Assembly: GCA_027021095.1 (NCBI GenBank)
Contig: JALUUZ010000478.1
Span: forward strand, 1-7,551
DNA length: 7,551 nt
Direction: 5' to 3'
DNA from: Gammaproteobacteria bacterium
GTDB lineage: Bacteria; Pseudomonadota; Gammaproteobacteria; SZUA-21
This document shows, piece after piece, positions 1 to 5,654 of this stretch (its first letter is position 1; each line of letters opens with the position of its first letter). The notes beneath the pieces are model-generated. The model had not been told where the DNA came from. It saw nothing but the letters and a program-made list of their open reading frames with translations, and searched no databases. Position numbers and translations under genes: made by a program.

Positions 1-56
1 ACCCATCCCGCACCCTTGCACCGTCTCGCAACGAACGGTGGTAAGAAATGCGGGCT
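1..56 (+). repeat. Right half of a MITE-like dispersed repeat (copy A, cut by window edge)
   Basis: These 56 bases match 3125-3180 of the complete copy at 55 of 56 positions; the only difference is gtggtaag here against gtagtaag there. The half ends in the right inverted terminus, aagaaatgcgggct. The left half of this copy would lie outside the window. Its terminus directly abuts the left terminus of copy B with no spacer. Confidence 0.8.
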
Positions 57-108
57 GGCCCACCTTTCCCACCACCCTTCTACTGCGACGGCACCATGGC
101 ACGCCCTG
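57..108 (+). repeat. Left half of a MITE-like dispersed repeat (copy B, truncated)
   Basis: These 52 bases match 3001-3052 of the complete copy at 48 of 52 positions. All four differences lie in the first 13 bases, so the terminal inverted repeat has decayed while the inner part is unchanged. The match stops abruptly at 108, a few bases before the stop codon of the minus-strand phospholipase D gene. The right half is missing, so this is a truncated copy lying at the 3' end of that gene. Confidence 0.75.
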
Positions 109-121
109 AAAAAAATGCCCA

Positions 122-1738
122 TCATAACAGATCCTCGATCGGCAACAAATTGATGAAAGAAACCCCTAAATGCTGAAACAACCAGACATAAGGCTCCTGC
201 TCGAATCTTACGATCCTGCCCTTGTTACGTGTAATCCATACCAGCCGTTTCTCGACACTGCGTTCCATGCCCACCCCCTTGTCACGCTTTACCAACTCGA
301 CCCGGAAACTGTTTCGCAGGTTGGCATAACGGGCGAACAGCCTGCGCATCGCGTCCGCCATCTCCGAGCCGTAGATCAGGATCGCAATCTCGGTATTCAT
401 ATAGCGTGAACGCGGGCTTAGGTTGACAGAACTGACGAACGTGTACTTTCGATCCACTACGACCGCCTTGATATGCAAGGTGGACTTGGGAAGCCTTTTA
501 TACCATGGTACACTCTCGCGCTCCTGCCTGAACGCCGTCGGCTTCAATTCGTAAAGCTCGACACCAAGCTTCAGCAGTTTTCGCCGGTAACGCTTGTACC
601 CGCCATGCACTACACGCGTGTCGTTCGACGCGTAGGAATTGGTCAACAACGCAAGCTTTACACCCTTGCGGCGCAGCTTCTTTATCCAACGCATGCCAAA
701 TCGCTGCGGCACGAAATAAGGAGAGATGACACGCACGTCCGTGTCCGCTCTTTCCATGTAGTCGATGATAATCGACTCCATGAAACGGGCGCTTTTCTTT
801 TTCAAACCGGAAACCTTTTGCGGCGGATCATAAAACACCTTGTACCTTGCCCAGATCAAACGCAGGCTGGCATTCACCAGCCTTCGCCCTATCGACTCAC
901 GCGCCAGCGCCCTGCCATAACTCGACTTGACGAAATCCACTGCATGCCGGCGGAGTTTATCATGTTCCCGCTTTACCTGGACACGATGCTTCGCGTCCGC
1001 CGAATACACCAGGTTCGACGCCCAGCGGGTATTCCAGTACGTATCGAAGCTCGTGGAAATTTCATCCACTACCGGGCCAACGGACAGCACATCCAAGTCG
1101 GAAAACAGAAAACGTTTATTGGCAGTATAGTACGCATCGCCGATATTCCTGCCGCCAACGACCGCCACCTGGTTGTCGACGACGAAGACCTTGTTGTGCA
1201 TGCGCCGGTTGACACGCATGAACTCAACCAGGAACCTGACATAACGCAGCCACTTTTTTTCTGATATCCGGTTGAACAGCCTGACCTCGATATTCGGATG
1301 CGCATCCAGCAGGGCGAGAAACCGGTCTTGATTGGACGCAAAGATATCGTCCAGCAGCAGCCGGATACGCACCCCCCTGTCCGCCGCCTGCAATAACTTG
1401 TAGGCCATGTATTTCCCGGTACGGTCATAGTGAAACAGAAAATACTGCAAATCCAGGGTTTTTTCTGCGCGATCGATCAACGAAATCAGCAAAGCGAAAG
1501 TCTCAATGCCGTTACCAAGCAGGTAAAACCCGGATTTCCCCGGGTGCCTGCTCACTCGCGGCTGCAGCGCCTTGCCAAGACTGGTCTTGCCCGCGTTTGC
1601 CAGCGCATAGGTATGAATCCGCAAATCCATTTTTTTGCGGTGCGTACAGGCCGGCAGCGACAGCAGGCCGCACAGCAAGCCTGCCAACAGCAGCCTGGTT
1701 GTGCCTCCCGTTGCTGTCGTGGAAAACACTTTTTTCAT
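122..1738 (-). CDS. clsC: ClsC-like cardiolipin synthase / phospholipase D family lipoprotein
   Basis: The product is a phospholipase D superfamily protein of 538 residues. ClsC enzymes form cardiolipin from phosphatidylglycerol and phosphatidylethanolamine at the membrane. Two HKD motifs are visible. The first is H181-x-K183-x4-D188 in RMHNKVFVVDNQ, followed by VGGRNIGDAYY, the form typical of ClsC. The second is H422-x-K424-x4-D429 in TLHIKAVVVD, followed by NLSPRSRYMNTE. The N-terminus is a hydrophobic signal ending in a lipobox-like LSLPAC (C31), so an inner- or outer-membrane lipoprotein is inferred; proline at -2 is slightly unusual. The C-terminus INLLPIEDLL looks complete. I chose the ATG at 1738 because AGGCGG lies 5-10 bases upstream of it. 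A GTG two codons earlier (1744) would sit too close to that site. The gene is divergent from the kinase at 1841. Family assignment is firm; the exact lipid substrate is inferred. Confidence 0.88.
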   Translation of the reverse strand: MKKVFSTTATGGTTRLLLAGLLCGLLSLPACTHRKKMDLRIHTYALANAGKTSLGKALQPRVSRHPGKSGFYLLGNGIETFALLISLIDRAEKTLDLQYFLFHYDRTGKYMAYKLLQAADRGVRIRLLLDDIFASNQDRFLALLDAHPNIEVRLFNRISEKKWLRYVRFLVEFMRVNRRMHNKVFVVDNQVAVVGGRNIGDAYYTANKRFLFSDLDVLSVGPVVDEISTSFDTYWNTRWASNLVYSADAKHRVQVKREHDKLRRHAVDFVKSSYGRALARESIGRRLVNASLRLIWARYKVFYDPPQKVSGLKKKSARFMESIIIDYMERADTDVRVISPYFVPQRFGMRWIKKLRRKGVKLALLTNSYASNDTRVVHGGYKRYRRKLLKLGVELYELKPTAFRQERESVPWYKRLPKSTLHIKAVVVDRKYTFVSSVNLSPRSRYMNTEIAILIYGSEMADAMRRLFARYANLRNSFRVELVKRDKGVGMERSVEKRLVWITRNKGRIVRFEQEPYVWLFQHLGVSFINLLPIEDLL

Positions 1739-1762
1739 TTGCACCGCCTGTTCGGCATCGTT

Positions 1763-1791
1763 ATCATCACAAAACCGGGTTCCGGAGACAA
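1763..1791 (-). promoter_or_regulatory. Candidate sigma70-type promoter for the clsC-like gene
   Basis: Read on the minus strand, TTGTCT (1791-1786) matches 4 of 6 bases of the -35 consensus. After a 17-base spacer, GATGAT (1768-1763) matches 4 of 6 of the -10 consensus. It lies about 25 bases upstream of the ATG and overlaps the candidate divergent promoter of the kinase gene. This is pattern recognition only. Confidence 0.35.
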
Positions 1792-1807
1792 GATATTACC
1801 TTATACT
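1780..1807 (+). promoter_or_regulatory. Candidate promoter for the kinase gene with a good -10 box
   Basis: TATACT at 1802-1807 matches 5 of 6 of the sigma70 -10 consensus. The -35 region, TTCCGG at 1780-1785 with a 16-base spacer, is weak. Transcription would start near 1814, downstream of the ATG at 1808. This supports translation from the TTG at 1841 rather than from that ATG. Confidence 0.4.
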
Positions 1808-1828
1808 ATGGTACTTGTAACCAGAAAC

Positions 1829-1833
1829 AGGAG
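1829..1833 (+). promoter_or_regulatory. Shine-Dalgarno that decides a TTG start
   Basis: AGGAG at 1829-1833, within AGGAGAGG, is 7 bases upstream of an in-frame TTG at 1841. The alternative in-frame ATG at 1808 has no purine-rich site before it and directly follows the candidate -10 box. Confidence 0.6.
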
Positions 1834-1840
1834 AGGCCTG

Positions 1841-2977
1841 TTGGACGACCCGGTCAATACAGTAGAACGAATCATCGACCTGTTTGCCATCCCCGCAGCC
1901 GGCCTGCAGATCCGCCCGTTTGGGCAGGGACTTATCAACACGACTTACCTGGTCAGCACCGCAAACCGGGCCGCCGGGGACCGGAGCGAGGGCTATATAC
2001 TGCAAAGAATCAATCCGCAGGTGTTTCCCCGCCCCCGGCAGATCATCGAAAACATGCAGACGGTACTATCACATCTCAACCGCAAGCTGCAGGCGCAACC
2101 GGCCAACGGCGGCAAAAAACTGCTTTTCCCCCGCCTCTACCCGGCACGGGACGGTAACTATTTCGTTACCGACTCGAGCGGCGCCTTATGGCGCCTGAGC
2201 GAGTACCTGCCGGACACCGTCGTCTTCGACACGCTCGACAGCCCCTGGCTGGCCCGGGAGACAGGCTGTATCCTCGGCCGCTTTCATGCGCTGACTCACG
2301 ATCTCGATCCACACAGGCTGCACAGCACTCTGCCGGACTTCCATGTCACCCCTGCTTACTACCGGCGCTACCAGGCGCTGAGCGGCGCCACCCCGCAGAT
2401 GACAGACGACCAGGCAAAACAAGCCGACCACTGCCGTGCCTATATCAACGCCAACGAGCGCAGACTGCAGGTGCTGCAGAACGCAATCGACAGCGGCGAA
2501 CTTCCGCTGCGTACGATCCATGGCGATCCGAAACTCAACAATATACTGTTCGACAAACACAGCCGACAGGCACTGAGCCTGATTGACCTGGACACACTGG
2601 GGCCCGGGCTTATTCACTATGACCTTGCTGACTGCCTGCGCTCCTGCTGCAACCCGGCAGGCGAATCCCCGCAACAGCCTGGCGCAGCCCGGTTCGATCT
2701 CGAGACCATGCGCCTGATCCTGGAAGAATATATCAAGCAGACAAGACATTTCCTGAGTGCGGAAGACTACCGGTATATGGCCGACGCAGTCTGGCTGCTG
2801 CCCTTTGAGCTTGGTCTGCGTTTCTTTACCGATCACCTGGAGAACGACCGCTATTTCAAGACCGACCACCCAGGCCAGAATCTGCAACGGGCACTGGTAC
2901 AGTTTCAACTGGCGCGCGACATCGAACAGAAGTTTTCACAGATCCAGGCACTGATCAGCACCATGCAGGCAAGGTAG
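1841..2977 (+). CDS. Aminoglycoside phosphotransferase-fold kinase, N-acetylhexosamine kinase-like
   Basis: This is a 378-residue protein of the APH/choline kinase fold, which phosphorylates small hydroxylated substrates with ATP in the cytoplasm. The glycine-rich nucleotide region GQGLINTTYLV is at residues 28-38, followed by the YILQRIN strand (52-58) that should carry the lysine-equivalent position. The catalytic Brenner box HGDPKLNN is at 227-234 (D229, N234), and the metal-binding IDLDT at 248-252 stands in for DFG. The combination G-x-G-LIN-x-TY with ILQRIN and HGDPKLNNIL resembles the NahK-type N-acetylhexosamine 1-kinase and 'mucin desulfatase' group, so a sugar substrate is more likely than an antibiotic. 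That substrate call is an inference. The reading frame stays open upstream to 1430, but that stretch is antisense to clsC. The start was chosen by the AGGAG at 1829. The gene is followed within about 20 bases by the complete repeat copy. Confidence 0.82.
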   Translation: MDDPVNTVERIIDLFAIPAAGLQIRPFGQGLINTTYLVSTANRAAGDRSEGYILQRINPQVFPRPRQIIENMQTVLSHLNRKLQAQPANGGKKLLFPRLYPARDGNYFVTDSSGALWRLSEYLPDTVVFDTLDSPWLARETGCILGRFHALTHDLDPHRLHSTLPDFHVTPAYYRRYQALSGATPQMTDDQAKQADHCRAYINANERRLQVLQNAIDSGELPLRTIHGDPKLNNILFDKHSRQALSLIDLDTLGPGLIHYDLADCLRSCCNPAGESPQQPGAARFDLETMRLILEEYIKQTRHFLSAEDYRYMADAVWLLPFELGLRFFTDHLENDRYFKTDHPGQNLQRALVQFQLARDIEQKFSQIQALISTMQAR

Positions 2978-2983
2978 GAGGCG

Positions 2984-2999
2984 TTGTACGCATCGACAC
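2984..2999 (+). repeat. 16-bp direct repeat marking the left side of two repeat copies
   Basis: TTGTACGCATCGACAC at 2984-2999 recurs exactly at 4201-4216. Both occurrences are preceded by a GGAG-like stretch, and in both the right terminus of the dispersed repeat follows downstream. The mobile or repeated unit may therefore begin here, before the inverted terminus at 2999. Confidence 0.6.
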
Positions 3000-3182
3000 T
3001 AGCCCGCATTTCTCACCACCCTTCTACTGCGACGGCACCATGGCACGCCCTGGCTGGCTTTCGCTCTGTCGGCGTGCTCGACATAGTGTCGACTATGCCT
3101 GCGCGCTCCTCGGTCGCGAAAACCACCCATCCCGCACCCTTGCACCGTCTCGCAACGAACGGTAGTAAGAAATGCGGGCTAG
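2999..3182. repeat. Complete MITE-like element with inverted termini (copy C)
   Basis: This is a non-coding element of about 184 bp with perfect 15-bp inverted termini: ctagcccgcatttct at 2999-3013 and agaaatgcgggctag at 3168-3182. The inverted similarity continues imperfectly to about 37 bp on each side. A small central hairpin has arms catagt at 3082-3087 and actatg at 3092-3097. No convincing ORF lies inside. Its left half matches 57-108 and its right half matches 1-56 and 4284-4330. Short size, inverted ends, multiple intergenic copies and lack of coding potential fit a MITE or a structured intergenic repeat; the parent transposase is not known to me. The outermost cta/tag could be target-derived, with a TA duplication possible. 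It lies between the kinase stop and the DUF1223 gene and might also act as a transcription barrier. Confidence 0.75.
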
Positions 3183-3312
3183 GATAAACCAGACGACATC
3201 ACACGGTGCTCTTTCTGCAGTCCAGCACACCGGCCAAGATCACGGAACTTTCGACGGCCTGCCTGCTCCAACAGGCATCGGGCGACTCGCCCGCTACAAA
3301 GGATACCAGACA

Positions 3313-4065
3313 ATGCACCACACCATACCGGCGCTATGCCTGCTGTTATTTTTTTTCGCGCCGCTGCAGGCTGCACGACTGACGCTCAAAAGCACACCAG
3401 AACAAACACTGCTGCTGGAACTCTACACCTCTGAAGGATGCAGCAGCTGCCCGGCTGCCGACCGCTGGCTGGCGAAACTCATCGATCACAAAGAACTCTG
3501 GAAAAAGATCATCCCGGTGGCGTTTCATGTCGACTACTGGGACCGGCTTGGTTGGCAAGACAAGTTTGCGTCCGCGCAATTCTCTAAGCGACAGCGCCGT
3601 TACCGCTTATCCGGTGCTGCGAGCGCGGTCTACACTCCAGGCTTTTTTGTCAATGGCAAGGAATGGAAGACCTGGTTCAGGCACCCCGTACTCGACTACA
3701 AGCCCGCCACCAGGCCAGGAGTCCTTCATGCTGAAGTCGGTACGCGCGAAATCCGGGTACACTTCCAGCCGACACATACACCAACACAACCCTTGGTCGC
3801 CCATCTTGCGCTGCTTGGCACCAACATAAAAAACGCAATAAAAAACGGAGAAAATGCAGGGAAAATACTGACGCACACATTTGTCGTACTCAAACACAGT
3901 GTACAAAGGCAGCAACCCGGTACGACAGGATTACACTGGACTTTTCCCTACCCTAAAAAGAACTATCATGGCCACCGGCCCAGCGCCATCGCCGTATGGA
4001 TCTCCAGCGGTACGCACCTCGCACCGATCCAGTCCGTCGGCGGATGGCTGCCTCAGCGCCGTTGA
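3313..4065 (+). CDS. DUF1223 family secreted thioredoxin-fold-like protein
   Basis: The product has 250 residues. Residues 1-20 form a Sec signal peptide with a leucine/phenylalanine core ending in LQA before ARL, so a periplasmic location is inferred. The mature part begins with LLLELYTSEGCSSCPAAD; the CSSC pair at residues 43-46 is a thioredoxin-like CxxC. The family motifs FHVDYWDRLGW (71-81) and VYTPGFFVNG (106-115) follow. These are hallmarks of DUF1223, a family of exported proteobacterial proteins with a thioredoxin-like fold and no settled function; disulfide or redox chemistry is only a guess. The start is the ATG at 3313, preceded by AAAGGA about 9 bases upstream and matching the signal peptide. 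The frame is open back to 3172, but that extension begins inside the repeat element. The gene stands alone, with long spacers on both sides. Confidence 0.85.
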   Translation: MHHTIPALCLLLFFFAPLQAARLTLKSTPEQTLLLELYTSEGCSSCPAADRWLAKLIDHKELWKKIIPVAFHVDYWDRLGWQDKFASAQFSKRQRRYRLSGAASAVYTPGFFVNGKEWKTWFRHPVLDYKPATRPGVLHAEVGTREIRVHFQPTHTPTQPLVAHLALLGTNIKNAIKNGENAGKILTHTFVVLKHSVQRQQPGTTGLHWTFPYPKKNYHGHRPSAIAVWISSGTHLAPIQSVGGWLPQRR

Positions 4066-4200
4066 ATACAAAACCGCGCAATGGGGTGCCGTTGGGCTGT
4101 CAACTTGTCAAAGCAGAGTAAACACCGAGCGGAGCGAGACAGCGTAAGGGCGCAGCACAAGTAACTTGCGCGGTCGGGAAGTGCGCAAACAAGTGGAGTA
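4066..4200. other. Spacer after the DUF1223 gene, no gene seen
   Basis: No credible coding region is visible. There is a short stem with arms ttgcgc (about 4168-4173) and gcgcaa (about 4183-4190) and a GC-rich accgagcggagcgagac stretch, but no U-tract, so I do not call a terminator. The whole gene-free stretch continues to 4594 and holds the repeat and hairpin listed next. Confidence 0.4.
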
Positions 4201-4330
4201 TTGTACGCATCGACACCAACACAAATCCAGTCGCCTGGCATGGTTATTCTTTCCGGCACGCTGACCGGGCAAAAACCGGCCTGTACCCTTGCTCCGTCTC
4301 ACTACGAAGGGTGGTGAGAAATGCGGGTTA
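4201..4330. repeat. Decayed copy of the MITE-like repeat (copy E)
   Basis: It begins with the 16-bp TTGTACGCATCGACAC also found at 2984-2999. Its right 47 bases (4284-4330) match 3135-3181 at 39 of 47 positions. The middle is diverged and shortened, with only scattered similarity such as cgcctggcatgg against gacggcaccatgg. Its right terminus, gaagggtggtgagaaatgcggg, is the exact reverse complement of the left terminus of copy C over 22 bases. It therefore appears to keep the ancestral inverted repeat better than copy C's own right end does. Confidence 0.65.
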
Positions 4331-4395
4331 ACCACTTGACAGCACTCAATCGCTGCGGCAAAGTGTGTGACCTGCATTCGGTCAGACAAACGGTC

Positions 4396-4422
4396 AAAAA
4401 GAAAACAGCAGGTTTCCTGCTG
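4396..4422 (-). terminator. Rho-independent terminator-like hairpin on the minus strand
   Basis: Read on the minus strand, the perfect 7-bp stem CAGCAGG-AAA-CCTGCTG (4422-4406) is followed by TTTTCTTTTT (4405-4396), the classic intrinsic terminator layout. No minus-strand gene lies upstream of it within the window, because the region to its right encodes plus-strand genes. It may be a remnant, may stop antisense transcription, or may be chance. On the plus strand there is no U-tract after the stem. Confidence 0.4.
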
Positions 4423-4594
4423 ATTAAAAGACCGGCATCCGGTGGATCATGGATTCTGTCAACACGACTTCAGCGGTCAGAAAAATCACCGGCGAATTCC
4501 AAGTCCTGTGCAGCCCAAGGACCGGGGAAATCGATCATCAAACGGTCGGCACATAAAGCAACGATAGAAAATGCTGCAAACAGATAAGGACACC

Positions 4595-4675
4595 ATGCAT
4601 ATGCAACAAACGTCTATCCTGCTGCCCGATTGTCTTGCGGCAACAGGCAACCACTGGCAGCCCTGTACAAAATGA
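4595..4675 (+). CDS. Small ORF (26 aa) overlapping the adenosyltransferase start
   Basis: This 26-codon frame starts at the ATG at 4595, 4 bases after AAGGA (4586-4590), the best Shine-Dalgarno in this region although the spacing is short. A second in-frame ATG at 4601 has better spacing. The frame runs MHMQQTSILLPDCLAATGNH and ends in WQPCTK. Its TGA (4673-4675) overlaps the ATG of the next gene (4672-4674) as ATGA, a usual arrangement for translational coupling. The adenosyltransferase has no visible Shine-Dalgarno of its own, so ribosomes finishing this ORF may start that gene. The peptide matches nothing I recognise. It could be a leader peptide or the remnant of a longer upstream gene. 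Expression is not proven. Confidence 0.45.
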   Translation: MHMQQTSILLPDCLAATGNHWQPCTK

Positions 4676-5265
4676 CTTCAGATACCGAAACCCAGCCTCA
4701 TTTCAAACAGCCGGCCCACAAAAAGGTCGTGCTCGATACGGCAATCGACGGCGGACATAAAAAACGCGGCTTGTTGATCATCAACACGGGAAACGGCAAG
4801 GGAAAAAGCAGCGCCGCCTTTGGTATGATTGCGCGGGCACTCGGACATAACAGACGCGTCGGTATCGTCCAGTTCATCAAGCCTGGAAAGGAAACCGGTG
4901 AAGAAATTTTCTTTCGCCAGTACCCCCAGGTCGAATACCGCGTAGTCGGCGAAAGCGGTGAATGGGGGCTGCAGAAAGATGAACGTGACAGCCTGGCAGT
5001 CAATATCGCATGGAACCACGCGCTGCGCATGCTGTCCGACCCGGTACTCCACCTGGTTCTCCTCGACGAACTCAATGCGGCGCTGAACCAGAACCACCTG
5101 GCTGTCTCTCATGTCATCAATGCCTTGCAGGCACGGCCGCAGCACCAGCATGTCATCATTACCGGATGTAACGCAAAACCGGAACTGCTGGCACTGGCGG
5201 ACACGGTCAACGACATCCACGAAATCAAGCATGCGCTCAGGCCTTACGACGATCTGGAGCTCTAA
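4672..5265 (+). CDS. cobO: Divergent corrinoid (cob(I)alamin/cobyrinate) adenosyltransferase, CobO/BtuR family
   Basis: The product is a 197-residue cytoplasmic P-loop protein of the CobO/BtuR/CobA family, which transfers the 5'-deoxyadenosyl group of ATP to reduced corrinoids. Residues 32-47 contain RGLLIINTGNGKGKSS with the family Walker A (GNGKGKSS, 40-47). VGIVQFIKPGKETGEE (63-78) aligns with the usual VVQFIKG-x-W-x-TGE, and VLLDELN (129-135) is the Walker B region. ITGCNAKPELLALADTVNDIHEIKHA aligns with the usual TGR-x-A-P-x-x-L-x-x-LAD region. Several conserved positions differ: the GFTW segment is SGEW (95-98), TGR is TGC (C166), and the protein ends shortly after KHA without the usual G-I-x-A-Q-x-G-I-E tail. 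The start is the ATG at 4672, giving a family-like N-terminus; there is no Shine-Dalgarno, but the start overlaps the stop of the small ORF. No other cobalamin genes are in the window. Confidence 0.82.
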   Translation: MTSDTETQPHFKQPAHKKVVLDTAIDGGHKKRGLLIINTGNGKGKSSAAFGMIARALGHNRRVGIVQFIKPGKETGEEIFFRQYPQVEYRVVGESGEWGLQKDERDSLAVNIAWNHALRMLSDPVLHLVLLDELNAALNQNHLAVSHVINALQARPQHQHVIITGCNAKPELLALADTVNDIHEIKHALRPYDDLEL

Positions 5266-5297
5266 GTAACTGCCGTTTTTGGTGCGCGCGGCGTGTT

Positions 5298-5314
5298 GGT
5301 GCGTACAACGCACC
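5298..5314. repeat. 17-nt perfect hairpin GGTGCGT-ACA-ACGCACC
   Basis: It has arms of 7 bp and a 3-base loop, 33 bases after the adenosyltransferase stop. No U-tract follows directly, although cctacttt comes after it. Its core, on the reverse strand GCGTTGTACGCA, also occurs at 2981-2992. It could be a small intergenic palindromic repeat, and possibly a weak terminator for the adenosyltransferase gene. Confidence 0.55.
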
Positions 5315-5353
5315 CTACTTTGGTGCATGACATTTTCTTGGTGTAAATCCTTT

Positions 5354-5370
5354 GGTGTGCTTCGCACACC
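5354..5370. repeat. 17-nt perfect hairpin GGTGTGC-TTC-GCACACC
   Basis: It has the same architecture as the hairpin at 5298-5314, with 7-bp arms starting GGTG and ending CACC and a 3-base loop. The two are separated by 39 bases. Several further TTGGTG motifs lie between and before them. It looks like a second member of a small palindromic intergenic repeat. Confidence 0.55.
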
Positions 5371-5439
5371 GTCACGACGGGGCGGCGTGTATCGTATGTG
5401 CCAACACCACGACGAATCATATTGCGTCGCGTGACGATC

Positions 5440-5560
5440 CTTCTACACACGACTCTTCCGTACCGTGTCATTATCCATACATTGGTTCGCACCTTTGCCT
5501 GCGCTCCTCGGTCGCGAAAGCCATCCATGCGCCATCTCGCTACAAAAATGATTTCAAACC
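5440..5560. repeat. Relic of the MITE-like repeat (copy D)
   Basis: The segment tgcctgcgctcctcggtcgcgaaagcc (from 5496) is nearly the same as the middle of copy C (3095-3123), with a two-base deletion. Around it there is weaker similarity in the same order: ccttctac (5440-5447) with an acgac nearby matches the left part, and ccatctcgctac (about 5532-5543) matches the right part. The termini are not recognisable. The spacer 5266-5654 otherwise holds only the two hairpins and no credible gene. Confidence 0.5.
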
Positions 5561-5654
5561 AAGGCCGTACCCGGTCGCATCAAGACCTGGTATTGGCACC
5601 TCGAACAAGTGATCAAACGGACGCTGGTTATAACAGTTAAAAAAGGACAAAATT

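Noticed and set aside
473..1264. A 263-codon plus-strand frame opposite clsC
   Set aside because: It is fully antisense to a gene with two intact HKD motifs, and its translation is rich in histidine, arginine and proline without any domain. It is a shadow of the GC-rich reverse strand.
1430..1840. An N-terminal extension of the kinase frame by over 130 codons
   Set aside because: Most of this extension is antisense to the 5' part of clsC and has no kinase homology; the kinase domain starts after 1841.
2186..2908. A 240-codon minus-strand frame opposite the kinase
   Set aside because: It is antisense to the conserved kinase motifs and has no recognisable domain.
3172..3312. An N-terminal extension of the DUF1223 protein
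   Set aside because: It would begin within the terminus of the repeat element and would put a signal peptide in the middle of the protein. The ATG at 3313 has a ribosome site and a normal signal peptide.
4336..4364. Perfect TTGACA as a -35 box for the small ORF and adenosyltransferase
   Set aside because: The base positions 16-18 after it (around CAAAGT) make a poor -10 box, and the site lies over 220 bases upstream of the first start codon. It is too weak to list.
4321..4587. An 88-codon plus-strand frame in the spacer
   Set aside because: It begins inside the terminus of the decayed repeat, has no ribosome site, shows no recognisable domain and spans a terminator-like stem. It looks like chance coding.
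4330..4671. Possible cobalamin riboswitch before the adenosyltransferase gene
   Set aside because: Fragments such as GCTGCCCG and CCACTGGC recall B12-box pieces, but they are not in the required order or spacing, and they lie within the small ORF right next to the start codon. A covariance-model search would settle it; I see no full aptamer.
4678..5367. A 229-codon minus-strand frame opposite the adenosyltransferase
   Set aside because: It mirrors the codon periodicity of the real gene, which has clear Walker A and B motifs; no independent evidence supports it.
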